Of a stretch of 64,000 nucleotides of DNA, positions 26,771 through 35,078 are shown in pieces. The stretch's first letter is position 1. Each line of letters opens with the position of its first letter. The notes below the pieces were generated by a model. That model was not told the origin of the DNA and did no database searches. It saw nothing but the letters and a program-made list of their open reading frames with translations. The translations under genes and the position numbers were made by a program. Source of the stretch: Legionella steigerwaltii (GTDB lineage Bacteria > Pseudomonadota > Gammaproteobacteria > Legionellales > Legionellaceae); contig NZ_LNYZ01000005.1 in the NCBI RefSeq assembly GCF_001468065.1, positions 157,296 through 221,295 on the forward strand. The letters run 5' to 3'.

Positions 26771-28140
26771 GAGTCACCTCGTTGAGACATGATGGATTTC
26801 AGCGTTTTTGCATAAAACGCTATTTCCTCTTCAGTACGCATTTCTGTGGCACAAATTAAAAGAGTATTGGTCAATTGAGGGTAATGAACTTCTAAAGGAT
26901 AGCCTCCGGTTATACCTGCATCCGCTAATTGTTTTAAAACCTGTTCTACGGGTTGATTGAGTTTGAGCAATGCTTCGTGAAAATAAGGAGCAGTAAAAAC
27001 CTGTTCTACACCATCAATTTGCTCTAGGGCTTCTACTAATTCATGAGTATTGTGGTGGCACTGGCTCGCAACCTGGCGTAATCCTTCTGCGCCCAAAAGG
27101 CTCATATGAATCGTGGCTGCGGTCACTAATAAGCCCTGGTTAGTACAAATATTTGAGGTTGCTTTGGCACGACGAATGTGTTGTTCACGTGCCTGTAAGG
27201 TTAAGGTAAACCCTCTTCTTCCATCTTTATCCAAAGTACATCCGATAATTCGTCCAGGCATCTGGCGTACATGAGCCATACGAGCACTTAAAAAACCAAA
27301 ATAAGGGCCGCCTGATGCCATAGGTGAACCTAAAGGCTGCCCCTCACCACAGGCAATGTCTACACCATGTTTGCCCCAGGCTCCTGGTGGTTTTAATAAG
27401 GCCAGTGATACCGGGTTGACGCAGGCAACACTGACGGTTTTGTTTTGATGAGCCCAATCACTGAGTTCATCTACTTTTTCAAGGCAACCAAAAAAATTAG
27501 GTTGAGCAATAACCAGAGCCGTAATATCTTCTCCTGCATATTGTTCCAATGCAGCAAGAGGAGTAATGCCTTGTTTTTCATCAAAAGGTAAGGTAATCAC
27601 TTCGATGTGTTGGTTTCTTAGAATTGTCTCAATGGTTTCACGGTAGAAGGGATGAATTGTCCCAGTGATCAATACGCGATTTGTTTTACTGTGTTTATTG
27701 ATACGTACTGCCATTAAAATAGCTTCAGCGAGTGCTGTAGCGCCATCGTACATCGATGCGTTCGATACTTCCATTCCTGTTAATTCACAGATCATGGTTT
27801 GGTATTCGTATAGCAATTGCAAAGTGCCTTGACTGGCCTCGGCTTGATAAGGAGTATATGCTGTTAAGAATTCACCGCGAGAAGCAATATCCCACACTGC
27901 TGCAGGGATATGATGCTCATAACATCCTGCGCCCATGAAGCAGATTCCATTACGGTTTTTATTCGCCAGTTTTTGTGCTTCTTTTAACATATCCATTTCA
28001 TTGATGCCGGCAGGTATATTTTGAAATCCTGCATATTGCAAAGACAATGGAATTTCATCAAATAAAGTTTGGGTGTCTTGCGCGCCAATGGCGTCAAGCA
28101 TCATCTTGCTGTCTTCAGAAGTGTGTGGGATATAAGGCAT
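26761..28140 (-). CDS. gcvPA: Glycine dehydrogenase (decarboxylating) subunit 1
   Basis: N-terminal half of the split P-protein, 459 residues, starting MPYIPHTSEDSKMMLDAIGA as is typical. Also visible are GAGCYEHHIPAAV, TPYQAEASQGTLQ, SMYDGATALAEA and the glycine-rich CGEGQPLGSPMASGGPYFG. It forms a heterotetramer with GcvPB. It begins 2 bases after gcvH, so they are co-transcribed. Confidence 0.95.
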   Translation of the reverse strand: MPYIPHTSEDSKMMLDAIGAQDTQTLFDEIPLSLQYAGFQNIPAGINEMDMLKEAQKLANKNRNGICFMGAGCYEHHIPAAVWDIASRGEFLTAYTPYQAEASQGTLQLLYEYQTMICELTGMEVSNASMYDGATALAEAILMAVRINKHSKTNRVLITGTIHPFYRETIETILRNQHIEVITLPFDEKQGITPLAALEQYAGEDITALVIAQPNFFGCLEKVDELSDWAHQNKTVSVACVNPVSLALLKPPGAWGKHGVDIACGEGQPLGSPMASGGPYFGFLSARMAHVRQMPGRIIGCTLDKDGRRGFTLTLQAREQHIRRAKATSNICTNQGLLVTAATIHMSLLGAEGLRQVASQCHHNTHELVEALEQIDGVEQVFTAPYFHEALLKLNQPVEQVLKQLADAGITGGYPLEVHYPQLTNTLLICATEMRTEEEIAFYAKTLKSIMSQRGDSCL

Positions 28141-28142
28141 GA

Positions 28143-28520
28143 TTAATGTTCCTCAGCAATCTCATTTTGATATTGTTCAGCAGTTAATAAACTATCAATT
28201 TCATCAGGATGGCTAGGCTTCAGCTTGACAAGCCAGCCAGCAGCATAAGGGTCGGAATTGACAAGAGCGGGGTTTTCGACGACTACCTCATTGACAGCAG
28301 TAACGACACCACTTATGGGGGCATAGAAGTCAGAGGCAGCTTTTACTGACTCGACAACACCTAATTCTTCACCAGCGCTCACTTTATCACCTACTTCAGG
28401 TAACTCTACAAAGACCATGTCACCTAATAATTGTTGTGCATGATCAGTAATACCTATAGTTACTTCATTTTGTTCTTCTTTAAGCCATTCATGGGTATTT
28501 GTGAATTTTAATTCATTCAT
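28143..28520 (-). CDS. gcvH: Glycine cleavage system H protein
   Basis: Lipoyl carrier protein of 125 residues that shuttles the aminomethyl intermediate between P, T and L proteins. The lipoylated Lys lies in [18 protein letters not shown] (~64). Start [13 protein letters not shown] and late [11 protein letters not shown] are standard. GcvT is encoded upstream, separated by ~308 bp filled with two copies of a palindromic repeat. Confidence 0.96.
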   Translation of the reverse strand: MNELKFTNTHEWLKEEQNEVTIGITDHAQQLLGDMVFVELPEVGDKVSAGEELGVVESVKAASDFYAPISGVVTAVNEVVVENPALVNSDPYAAGWLVKLKPSHPDEIDSLLTAEQYQNEIAEEH

Positions 28521-28564
28521 TAGTATTATCCTTATTTAATTATATAACCACTTAGGTTTTTTTA

Positions 28565-28805
28565 CATTTCTACTATCTTGGCCAAACTATCCTGATTTTC
28601 TGCGCTCCGATGCTCACATACTTTATGTATGCTGCGCTTCAGTGCTCGAAAATCAGGCCATTTTGGCTCAAGCTAGCGAAATGGCCCATTTCTACTACCT
28701 TGGCCAAACTACCCTGATTTTCAGCGCTCCGATGCTCACATACTTTATGTATGCTGTGCTTCGGTGCTCGAAAATCAGGCCATTTTGGCTCAAGCTAGCG
28801 AAATG
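28565..28805. repeat. Palindromic repeat family B, two tandem 119-bp copies
   Basis: Unit 1 is 28565-28683 and unit 2 is 28687-28805, in direct orientation with a period of 122 bp and only a few substitutions. Each unit is itself palindromic: CATTTC at the left and GAAATG at the right end, CCTGATTTTC/GAAAATCAGG inside, and CATACTTTATGTATG at the centre. They occupy nearly the whole gcvT-gcvH gap. A short relative is at 14973-15033. Confidence 0.92.
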
Positions 28806-28828
28806 TAAATAAACCCTATTCAAATGCT

Positions 28829-29911
28829 TTAAAGTGCTTTTCCTGATTTAACAAAACGTGGCTTGCCTACTTTTGCTGGAACTAATTTGCCGCGAATATC
28901 AACCATAACTTCATCACCCGTTTCAACTGGAACCCTTGCTAAAGCAATGGATTTTTCCAGTGTTGGTGAGTAGCTTCCGCTAGTAATAATCCCATCTGCA
29001 CAACCTGGAACGACTACTCTTTGTCCATGACGCATAATCCCTTTGTCTAACAAGGTAAGTCCTACCATTTTTCGCTTGAGTCCCATTTGTTTTTGGGAAA
29101 ATAGGGCACCCATTCCGATAAAATCACGTTCTGTAGGCTCCCATTTAATGGTCCAGGCAAGCCCAGATTCTAAGGGACTGGTAGCAGTATCCATATCCTG
29201 GCCGTAAAGAAGCATACCCGCCTCCAGTCGAAGCGTATCTCGTGCACCCAATCCACAGGGGTGGACCCCCGCCTGTATTAAGTTATTCCATAGTTGCACT
29301 ACGGACTCTTGAGGAACGATGATTTCAAATCCATCTTCTCCAGTATATCCAGTGCGTGCAAAAAACCATTGTTCAACATCAACACATTCAAAATGCGTCA
29401 GCGTAGATACCGCATCAATTTGCGCAGGATTAAGAATTTTCAATGTTTTTTCTATTGCATTAGGTCCTTGTATGGCAATCATCGCCAATTCTCTTCGTTC
29501 TTGTAGACCAACAGCAAACCCTTCGCTTTTTTTGCGAATCCAGGCCAAATCATTTTGTCTTGTTGCTGAGTTCAGGACAACTCTATAATTATCTGAAGCC
29601 CGTTGATAAACAATGAGATCGTCAAGAATTCCGCCATGTTCGTTGCACATGCAACTGTAAAGCGCTTTCCCATTGTGCTCGAGTTGATCCACGTCATTTG
29701 TTAACAGCTTACGTAAAAACTGGCGGCCTCCAGCACCAAGTATGTCAACAATCGTCATATGCGAGACATCAAACATGCCTGCATCTTTCCGAACGTAGTG
29801 ATGTTCATTAATCTGAGATCCATAATGCAAAGGCATTTCCCAGCCATGAAAATCAACCATTTTAGCGCCACATGCTTGATGTGTGGCGTGAAGAGGGGTT
29901 CTAGCAATCAT
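28829..29911 (-). CDS. gcvT: Glycine cleavage system T protein (aminomethyltransferase)
   Basis: Releases ammonia from the aminomethyl-lipoyl H protein and forms 5,10-methylene-tetrahydrofolate; 360 residues. Conserved parts are the N-terminal TPLHATHQACGAKMVDFHGW, the RTGYTGEDGFEI motif (~183), LGARDTLRLEAGMLLYG and the C-terminal barrel with VGLTLLDKGIMRHGQ. It is first in the gcv run. I see no two-aptamer glycine riboswitch in the 95-bp gap between it and the divergent DUF3592 gene. Confidence 0.95.
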   Translation of the reverse strand: MIARTPLHATHQACGAKMVDFHGWEMPLHYGSQINEHHYVRKDAGMFDVSHMTIVDILGAGGRQFLRKLLTNDVDQLEHNGKALYSCMCNEHGGILDDLIVYQRASDNYRVVLNSATRQNDLAWIRKKSEGFAVGLQERRELAMIAIQGPNAIEKTLKILNPAQIDAVSTLTHFECVDVEQWFFARTGYTGEDGFEIIVPQESVVQLWNNLIQAGVHPCGLGARDTLRLEAGMLLYGQDMDTATSPLESGLAWTIKWEPTERDFIGMGALFSQKQMGLKRKMVGLTLLDKGIMRHGQRVVVPGCADGIITSGSYSPTLEKSIALARVPVETGDEVMVDIRGKLVPAKVGKPRFVKSGKAL

Positions 29912-30006
29912 TGTACGTCCTTTTCAATTCACTTTGATGTGGGTGATTATACCTATTGCGATATATACTGTATATTGCATACTGCATATTTCTTAGGACT
30001 ACTTTA

Positions 30007-30474
30007 ATGATTGGGCTAAATGTTTGGCGTTGGATGCTGGATTTAGGATGGCTGCTCTTTCTTTTAATAATCTTTAGGCATTTTTGGCGTGATAGACAAA
30101 TTTTGGTGCAGGCTCAATCATGGCTAAAGGTCAAAGGGTTTATTACCGCATGTGAATGGACGAAGGTAGGTCATAGTGTTTGGCCTAAAATTGAATACAC
30201 TTATCAGGTTAATGATCAGAATTTGACAGGGGAATATTTGTTTTTAGATACGGCTCATAATAATCCTAATAGTAAATATTCTCGTGGGGTAGCGTATAAA
30301 GCAGCTGTGGCTTTCCAAGAAAATGAGGAAATTGATGTTTATTATAATCCTAATCACCCTGAACAATCTGCTTTAGACGTAACCATGCCAATCAAATTAA
30401 ATATTATTTTGATTTTGATTGGCATGTTAATTGTTGTGCACCTGGGCCTTATTGCTTGGCGTTATTTGGGGTAG
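30007..30474 (+). CDS. DUF3592 membrane protein
   Basis: A 155-residue protein with two membrane helices (LDLGWLLFLLIIF near the start and LNIILILIGMLIVVHLGLIA near the end). The periplasmic or cytoplasmic loop between them has the DUF3592 pattern: YTYQVNDQNLTGEYL, then DVYYNPNHPEQSAL. The ATG at 30007 is chosen because AGGA lies 8 bases upstream; an earlier in-frame ATG at 29956 lacks such a signal. Function unknown. Its last 26 bases overlap the end of the convergent IcmL-like gene. Confidence 0.78.
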   Translation: MIGLNVWRWMLDLGWLLFLLIIFRHFWRDRQILVQAQSWLKVKGFITACEWTKVGHSVWPKIEYTYQVNDQNLTGEYLFLDTAHNNPNSKYSRGVAYKAAVAFQENEEIDVYYNPNHPEQSALDVTMPIKLNIILILIGMLIVVHLGLIAWRYLG

Positions 30475-31060
30475 GTGGGCTTGCAGGTGGTGTTTTTGCT
30501 GGCGGTGTAGTCGTGGATGGTGTATTTGTAGCAGGAGTACTTGATGGTGGTGTACTTGCTGGCGTTGGTTCAATATCTTCTTCAACAATGCATTTACAAG
30601 AGGGTTTCGTTTCTACGGCCTGTAAATTGGTAATGCTGAATCCACGTACGCCTTGACCTGAAGGTGCGACCATAAAATTAATGGCTACTTTCAAATGTTG
30701 TCGTTGCTGATACTGAGGATTTTGATATACCACCAACAACCTCATAGTCGCTTTCCAATGTGTTGGATCAACATTAGTGATGACCGGGGGTTCAGTTGCT
30801 ACAGAACTCACTTGATAAAGATTTTTTTGCACTGCTTCGGGCAATTTGGACGCATTTAAAGCATTGCTGAAGGCAATCCATCCATCAGCAGTAAAATATT
30901 TGGCTATTTTCTTTTGATCCTCAAGATAAGTTTGATAGCTATAGGTGTATGTAGCAACAATGGCTTCATTGACCCAAACCGATAACTCAGCCTGTTCAGA
31001 TTGTGCGTAGCTTAATTGGAAAAAAATCGATAGTAGAAAAAAAGCTAATTTTTTGTTCAT
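30449..31060 (-). CDS. Exported IcmL/DotI-like protein with Pro/Thr-rich tail
   Basis: A 203-residue protein with a signal peptide (MNKKLAFFLLSIFFQLSYA). A domain resembling the periplasmic part of IcmL/DotI, an inner-membrane component of the Dot/Icm type IV secretion system, follows: WVNEAIVATYTYSYQTYLED, FTADGWIAFSNAL, QVSSVATEPPVI and a C-terminal MRLLVVYQN strand. True IcmL has a membrane anchor and no cleaved signal, so this is a soluble paralogue. After ~residue 155 comes SCKC, then a ~40-residue low-complexity tail of Pro, Thr and Ser. The ATG at 31060 is preferred over 31066 because of its better spacing from AAAGGGA. A structured RNA with a terminator lies directly upstream. Confidence 0.78.
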   Translation of the reverse strand: MNKKLAFFLLSIFFQLSYAQSEQAELSVWVNEAIVATYTYSYQTYLEDQKKIAKYFTADGWIAFSNALNASKLPEAVQKNLYQVSSVATEPPVITNVDPTHWKATMRLLVVYQNPQYQQRQHLKVAINFMVAPSGQGVRGFSITNLQAVETKPSCKCIVEEDIEPTPASTPPSSTPATNTPSTTTPPAKTPPASPPTPNNAKQ

Positions 31061-31111
31061 AAGCATGGTCCCTTTACCAAAAGTAGGTTTAAGTGTAACT
31101 CATTCAATGCA

Positions 31112-31223
31112 TATAAAAAAATCCCCGGCTGCGCCGGGGCAAATTGGATGTTTGGATAATTATATCCAAACATTGCCCCGCTTAAGAGGGGGTAAAGCGG
31201 AGCTAAGCATTCGGGGGAAATGC
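31112..31223 (-). ncRNA. Candidate small RNA or attenuating leader with C-rich hairpin loops
   Basis: Read leftwards, four hairpins follow each other: AGCATT/AATGCT (31206-31224, loop with CCCCC), CCGCTT/AAGCGG (31178-31200, loop with CCCCC), a perfect 10-bp TGTTTGGATA/TATCCAAACA (31149-31172), and a strong 7-bp GC stem CCCCGGC/GCCGGGG (31123-31139) followed by seven T. The last is a classic Rho-independent terminator. An alternative stem GGGGCAA/TTGCCCC (31136-31142 with 31173-31179) would use one arm of the terminator and so could prevent it. The terminator ends ~52 bases before the IcmL-like start codon. It is either a ~110-nt sRNA or a 5' leader attenuator. Confidence 0.55.
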
Positions 31224-31228
31224 TCACT

Positions 31229-31260
31229 ATATTAGACACTGAAATTCCAAAAAAGTTCAA
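31229..31260 (-). promoter_or_regulatory. Possible promoter of the small RNA/leader
   Basis: On the minus strand, TTGAAC (31260-31255) lies 18 bases from TCTAAT (31236-31231), which overlaps TAATAT (31234-31229). Transcription would start near 31223, exactly at the first hairpin. Confidence 0.45.
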
Positions 31261-31711
31261 CTTTTAATCAAATTATTCAAATTTAAATCATAAAAAATAA
31301 AATAAAAGAGTAACCTGCTGAATATTAAAGGATTTTAATAGTTAATCCGTTATTTCATTTTCAATTTTTTATCTTGAAACATTAGGGCCCTGTGATTTTT
31401 ATTGAATTAAAAACGATATTGTAAATGGAAAAGCGTTATATTCAACCGCTTTAATCTACCGATTATGCCGTCTTTATGGTATTTTATTATCCTTAAACAA
31501 GCAGCTGAACTCGTCATGGTAGAGGAAAACTTCCTTAAGTTGATGCCATTAGATAACTCGCATCAATACAACTAATCCAGTGTCACAGTCTGAGATACAA
31601 GGACTTATATTGATGCTATGGTGAACTTCACTGCTTTTTTCAATTAAAAACGTACTGCGTGATTAAAGTTGCAGAGTGTATTTAGGTGTCGACAAGGTTA
31701 TTAAGGGGGGC
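31261..31711. other. Non-coding stretch upstream of the ABC transporter genes
   Basis: About 450 bp of AT-rich DNA without a convincing gene, repeat or hairpin. It must hold the promoter of the ABC transporter operon, and its left end the promoter of the leftward small RNA/leader. Confidence 0.4.
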
Positions 31712-33454
31712 ATGGTGCGAGAAAGTCGGTTCTACTTTGCTAATCCTGATAGATTTGGCCGATATATAAATCGTTGGGATTTGTTGCTCCTTATTCTTAT
31801 TTTTTCAATATTATTTTTTTTGGGTTGGGCTGGCTCACAAATGGCGACCCCCTACCAATTAGGACAACAGATACCCATTTCTTTAGATCCTTCCAACCTA
31901 CCCTTTTATGCATTACGTACGGTGCTTCGTATGTTTATTGCACTGTTTTTTTCAATCATTTTTACGTTCACTGTAGGACTTTGGGCAGCCAAAAATCGAC
32001 GTGCGGAACAAATCATTATCCCTGCTATTGATATTTTGCAATCCATACCAGTCCTTAGTTTCTTGTCTATTACTGTGACTGGATTTATTCGCCTATTTCC
32101 CAACAGTTTATTGGGACCTGAATGTGCCTCCATTTTTGCAATTTTTTGTGCACAAGTATGGAATATGACTTTTGGTTTTTATCAATCATTAAAAACACTG
32201 CCTCATGATTTACAAGAAGTTTCTTCGATGTTCCGACTTTCGGCATGGCAGCGTTTCTGGAAACTGGAAGTTCCTTTTTCCATGTCGAGCTTGTTATGGA
32301 ATATGATGGTCTCCATGTCTGCAAGTTGGTTCTTTGTGGTTTTATCTGAAGCAATTTCTGTAGCGCATCAGGACATCAGATTACCTGGAGTAGGGTCTTA
32401 TATCGCTTTAGCAATTCAGCAGCGTGACATACATGCTGTGGGCTACGCCATTCTGGCCATGGTGATCGTTATTTTTTTATATGATCAGATATTTTTTCGA
32501 CCATTAATTGCTTGGTCCGAAAAGTTCAAAACAGAGCCTTCCCATGATGAAGCTGAATATCAATCTTGGTTAGTGGATTGGATACGTGGAAGTCGATTAA
32601 TGAAGCAGTTTGCTGAAATCATCAGTATTTTTACAGATCATTTTGTTAATGCGCGCTGGCTTAGAATAAATGAGCCTAAAGCAATTAAGGAAATTGATTT
32701 TAAAAGACAAAAGCGCCTAGACCGATTTTGGAGCATCGTGGTTATCATTTGTGTTTGCTCTGGAGGGTGGTTCTTATTGCGTTTTATCCTTGCAGAATTG
32801 AAAGTGAGTGATATCTTGCATGTGTTTTTGCTCGGTGCAGCAACAGGTACCCGGGTTCTTTGTTTGATTTTCATGAGTTCTTTGGTTTGGATTCCAGTAG
32901 GCGTGTGGATTGGATTAAGACCAAGAATCGCACAAAAAATACAACCTGTTATTCAATTTGTTGCAGCGTTTCCAGCAAATTTATTCTATCCTTTATTTGT
33001 GATTGCTATTGTAGCATTTCATTTAAATGTAGAAATATGGGTGACCCCACTCATGATTCTTGGAACCCAATGGTATATTTTATTTAATGTAATTGCCGGG
33101 GCTTCTACTATTCCTCGAGAGCTGTATCTTGCTGCAGACAATTTCGGTTTGAAAGGATGGGTTTGGTGGAAAAGATTGGCTTTGCCCGGAATTTTCCCTT
33201 TCTATATTACTGGCGCCATAACGGCGGCAGGTGGCGCATGGAACGCCAGTATTGTGGCAGAGTTTGTGAGTTGGGGGAATACGACACTGAGAGCCACCGG
33301 TTTAGGTGAGTACATTCAAGCCAGTACGGCAACAGGAGATTTTCCGAAAATTGCTTTGGGTACTGCGATGATGTGCCTATATGTGCTCACTTTTAATCAT
33401 TTAATTTGGCGTCCGCTCTATCGGCTGGCGGAAGAACGTTTTAACTTTAATTAA
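31712..33454 (+). CDS. ABC transporter permease, two fused NitT/TauT-type domains
   Basis: A ~580-residue inner-membrane protein. Two binding-protein-dependent permease domains are joined in one chain (~50-275 and ~350-580), each with several membrane helices. The coupling loops to the ATPase read LPHDLQEVSSMFRLSAWQRF and IPRELYLAADNFGLKGWVWW (the EAA-like motif). The start is ATG 31712 or GTG 31715, just after an AAGGGGGG; the frame is open to 31676. The family transports nitrate, sulfonate, taurine or bicarbonate-like anions with a periplasmic binding protein, but none is encoded next to it. The substrate is unknown. It lies 9 bases before its ATPase gene. Confidence 0.85.
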   Translation: MVRESRFYFANPDRFGRYINRWDLLLLILIFSILFFLGWAGSQMATPYQLGQQIPISLDPSNLPFYALRTVLRMFIALFFSIIFTFTVGLWAAKNRRAEQIIIPAIDILQSIPVLSFLSITVTGFIRLFPNSLLGPECASIFAIFCAQVWNMTFGFYQSLKTLPHDLQEVSSMFRLSAWQRFWKLEVPFSMSSLLWNMMVSMSASWFFVVLSEAISVAHQDIRLPGVGSYIALAIQQRDIHAVGYAILAMVIVIFLYDQIFFRPLIAWSEKFKTEPSHDEAEYQSWLVDWIRGSRLMKQFAEIISIFTDHFVNARWLRINEPKAIKEIDFKRQKRLDRFWSIVVIICVCSGGWFLLRFILAELKVSDILHVFLLGAATGTRVLCLIFMSSLVWIPVGVWIGLRPRIAQKIQPVIQFVAAFPANLFYPLFVIAIVAFHLNVEIWVTPLMILGTQWYILFNVIAGASTIPRELYLAADNFGLKGWVWWKRLALPGIFPFYITGAITAAGGAWNASIVAEFVSWGNTTLRATGLGEYIQASTATGDFPKIALGTAMMCLYVLTFNHLIWRPLYRLAEERFNFN

Positions 33455-33463
33455 AAGATACTT

Positions 33464-34762
33464 ATGTCTGAAACCATTATTGCTATAGAAAGCTTGCGAA
33501 AGTCTTTTAAAAAAGCGGCAGAACAAAATTTGCTCGTACTTGAGGATGTGAATTTCAAGCTGCAAGAAGGTGAAATAGTCGCTTTATTAGGAAAATCCGG
33601 TTCTGGGAAATCTACTTTACTACGTATTATTGCCGGGCTTATAGCGCCCACAAGCGGAACAGTGACCTATCGAGGTAAACCTGTTACCAGCCCTGTTGCG
33701 GGTATTGCAATGGTATTCCAGTCTTTTGCGCTGATGCCATGGCTCACAGTATTAGAAAATGTGGAACTCGGCCTTGAAGCGCAAGGAGTAAGTCGCGAGG
33801 AGCGCAGGCATCGAGCGATTGAAGCGATTGATATTATTGGTCTTGATGGTTTTGAATCCGCATTCCCCAAAGAACTTTCTGGAGGAATGCGTCAACGCGT
33901 TGGTTTTGCGCGCGCGCTCGTCATTAATCCGGATGTTTTATTAATGGATGAGCCCTTTTCTGCACTGGATGTACTTACCGCAGAAAACCTGAAATCAGAC
34001 TTGTTGGAATTGTGGAAAGAAAAGAAAACCAATACCAATGGAATTTTATTAGTGACGCATAATATTGAAGAAGCAGCTACATTAGCCGATAGAATTGTAA
34101 TTTTTGGCAATGATCCCGGATACATTCGTGCTGAATTACCTGTCACTTTGCCGCAGCCACGCGATCCGGAATCTCCTGAGTTCCGGGCCTTGGTAGATAA
34201 AATTTATACCTTGATGACTACTGGTCCTAAAGAAAAGGCAAAACGTGCGCAAAGAGAACGGCAAATCGGTCTGGGATATCGCCTACCTGATGTAGAGCCT
34301 TCAGAATTGACTGGCTTGATTGAGACGATGACTTCTTTTGAGGAGCGGATTGATTTGCCAGAGCTTGCTGATGAGCTGATGATGAATATTGATGATCTGT
34401 TCCCTATTCTTGAAACCTTGGAAATATTAGGTTTTGCTAAAGTTTCTGCAGGGGATATTCAATTAAGTGATCTAGGCAAACAATTTGCTGACGCTGATCT
34501 CCAGGAGCGTAAGCAATTATTTGCACAAAGGCTATTGGAAAAAGTACCTCTTGCACGCCACATTCGACGGATTTTAGATGAAAAAGTAGGGCACAGAGTT
34601 TCCGAAGAACGGTTTTTGAGTAAGCTTGAAGATTATTTGAGTGAAAAAGAAGCCGAACGTGTATTGCGCACGATGATTGACTGGGGACGTTATGCTGAGA
34701 TTTTTGCTTATGATTTTAATACCGGAATTTTAAGTTTGGAAAACCCGGGTAAAGGAATATAA
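33464..34762 (+). CDS. ABC transporter ATPase with C-terminal AAA-associated domain
   Basis: A 432-residue ATPase subunit. Walker A is LLGKSGSGKSTLL (~41), the signature is LSGGMRQRVGFARAL (~137) and Walker B is VLLMDEPFSALD (~158). The H-loop is LLVTHNIEEA. After ~residue 270 comes an extra ~150-residue domain (LADELMMNIDDLFPILETLE...) of the AAA-associated type, winged-helix-like, found in a subset of nitrate/sulfonate-family ATPases and possibly regulatory. The last 44 bases of the gene recur, diverged, at 37903-37947 beyond the ankyrin gene. Confidence 0.88.
   Translation: MSETIIAIESLRKSFKKAAEQNLLVLEDVNFKLQEGEIVALLGKSGSGKSTLLRIIAGLIAPTSGTVTYRGKPVTSPVAGIAMVFQSFALMPWLTVLENVELGLEAQGVSREERRHRAIEAIDIIGLDGFESAFPKELSGGMRQRVGFARALVINPDVLLMDEPFSALDVLTAENLKSDLLELWKEKKTNTNGILLVTHNIEEAATLADRIVIFGNDPGYIRAELPVTLPQPRDPESPEFRALVDKIYTLMTTGPKEKAKRAQRERQIGLGYRLPDVEPSELTGLIETMTSFEERIDLPELADELMMNIDDLFPILETLEILGFAKVSAGDIQLSDLGKQFADADLQERKQLFAQRLLEKVPLARHIRRILDEKVGHRVSEERFLSKLEDYLSEKEAERVLRTMIDWGRYAEIFAYDFNTGILSLENPGKGI
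34711..34754 (+). repeat. Left copy of imperfect direct repeat flanking the ankyrin-gene island
   Basis: These 44 bases are the 3' coding end of the ABC ATPase gene (residues DFNTGILSLENPGK). The matching copy at 37903-37947 differs by about five changes including one inserted base. Identical core: ATTTTAAGTTTGGAAAAC. Confidence 0.8.
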
Positions 34763-35078
34763 AAACCTCACTTATATTCGGCGATTTTATATCAGCAACC
34801 CGGCTTCTGCTGTACTTCACTCAAGCTAAAATATCTATTTGGTAATGTCGCTAAAGTTTTTTATAGACTCGCAACTTAAATCTATCATGAGTTTTCTTTG
34901 AATTCATGTTTTTTGACCAAACCCAATGTACTGGATTTCTCAAGTCGTTTTGATGTCTCATCAAGGCATATCCTTCTCACCTTTATCTTCGGGAGTCTTG
35001 CGAAAAATAATGCGCAATTTGATCTATAATTGTCCATATATGCTCTAATTATAGTATAAAGTGACTGGAGCGATGTAA
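34763..35078. other. Non-coding gap before the flavin/ankyrin gene, with a degenerate family A arm
   Basis: 316 bp. At 34797-34828 the sequence AACCCGGCTTCTGCTGTACT... up to AAGCTA is a decayed single arm of palindromic family A. The rest is AT-rich. A GGAG 8 bases before 35079 sets the next start. Confidence 0.5.

Noticed and set aside
29912..30006. Possible glycine riboswitch upstream of gcvT
   Set aside because: Only 95 bp lie before the divergent gene, with no tandem aptamer-like conserved helices; too short and AT-rich.
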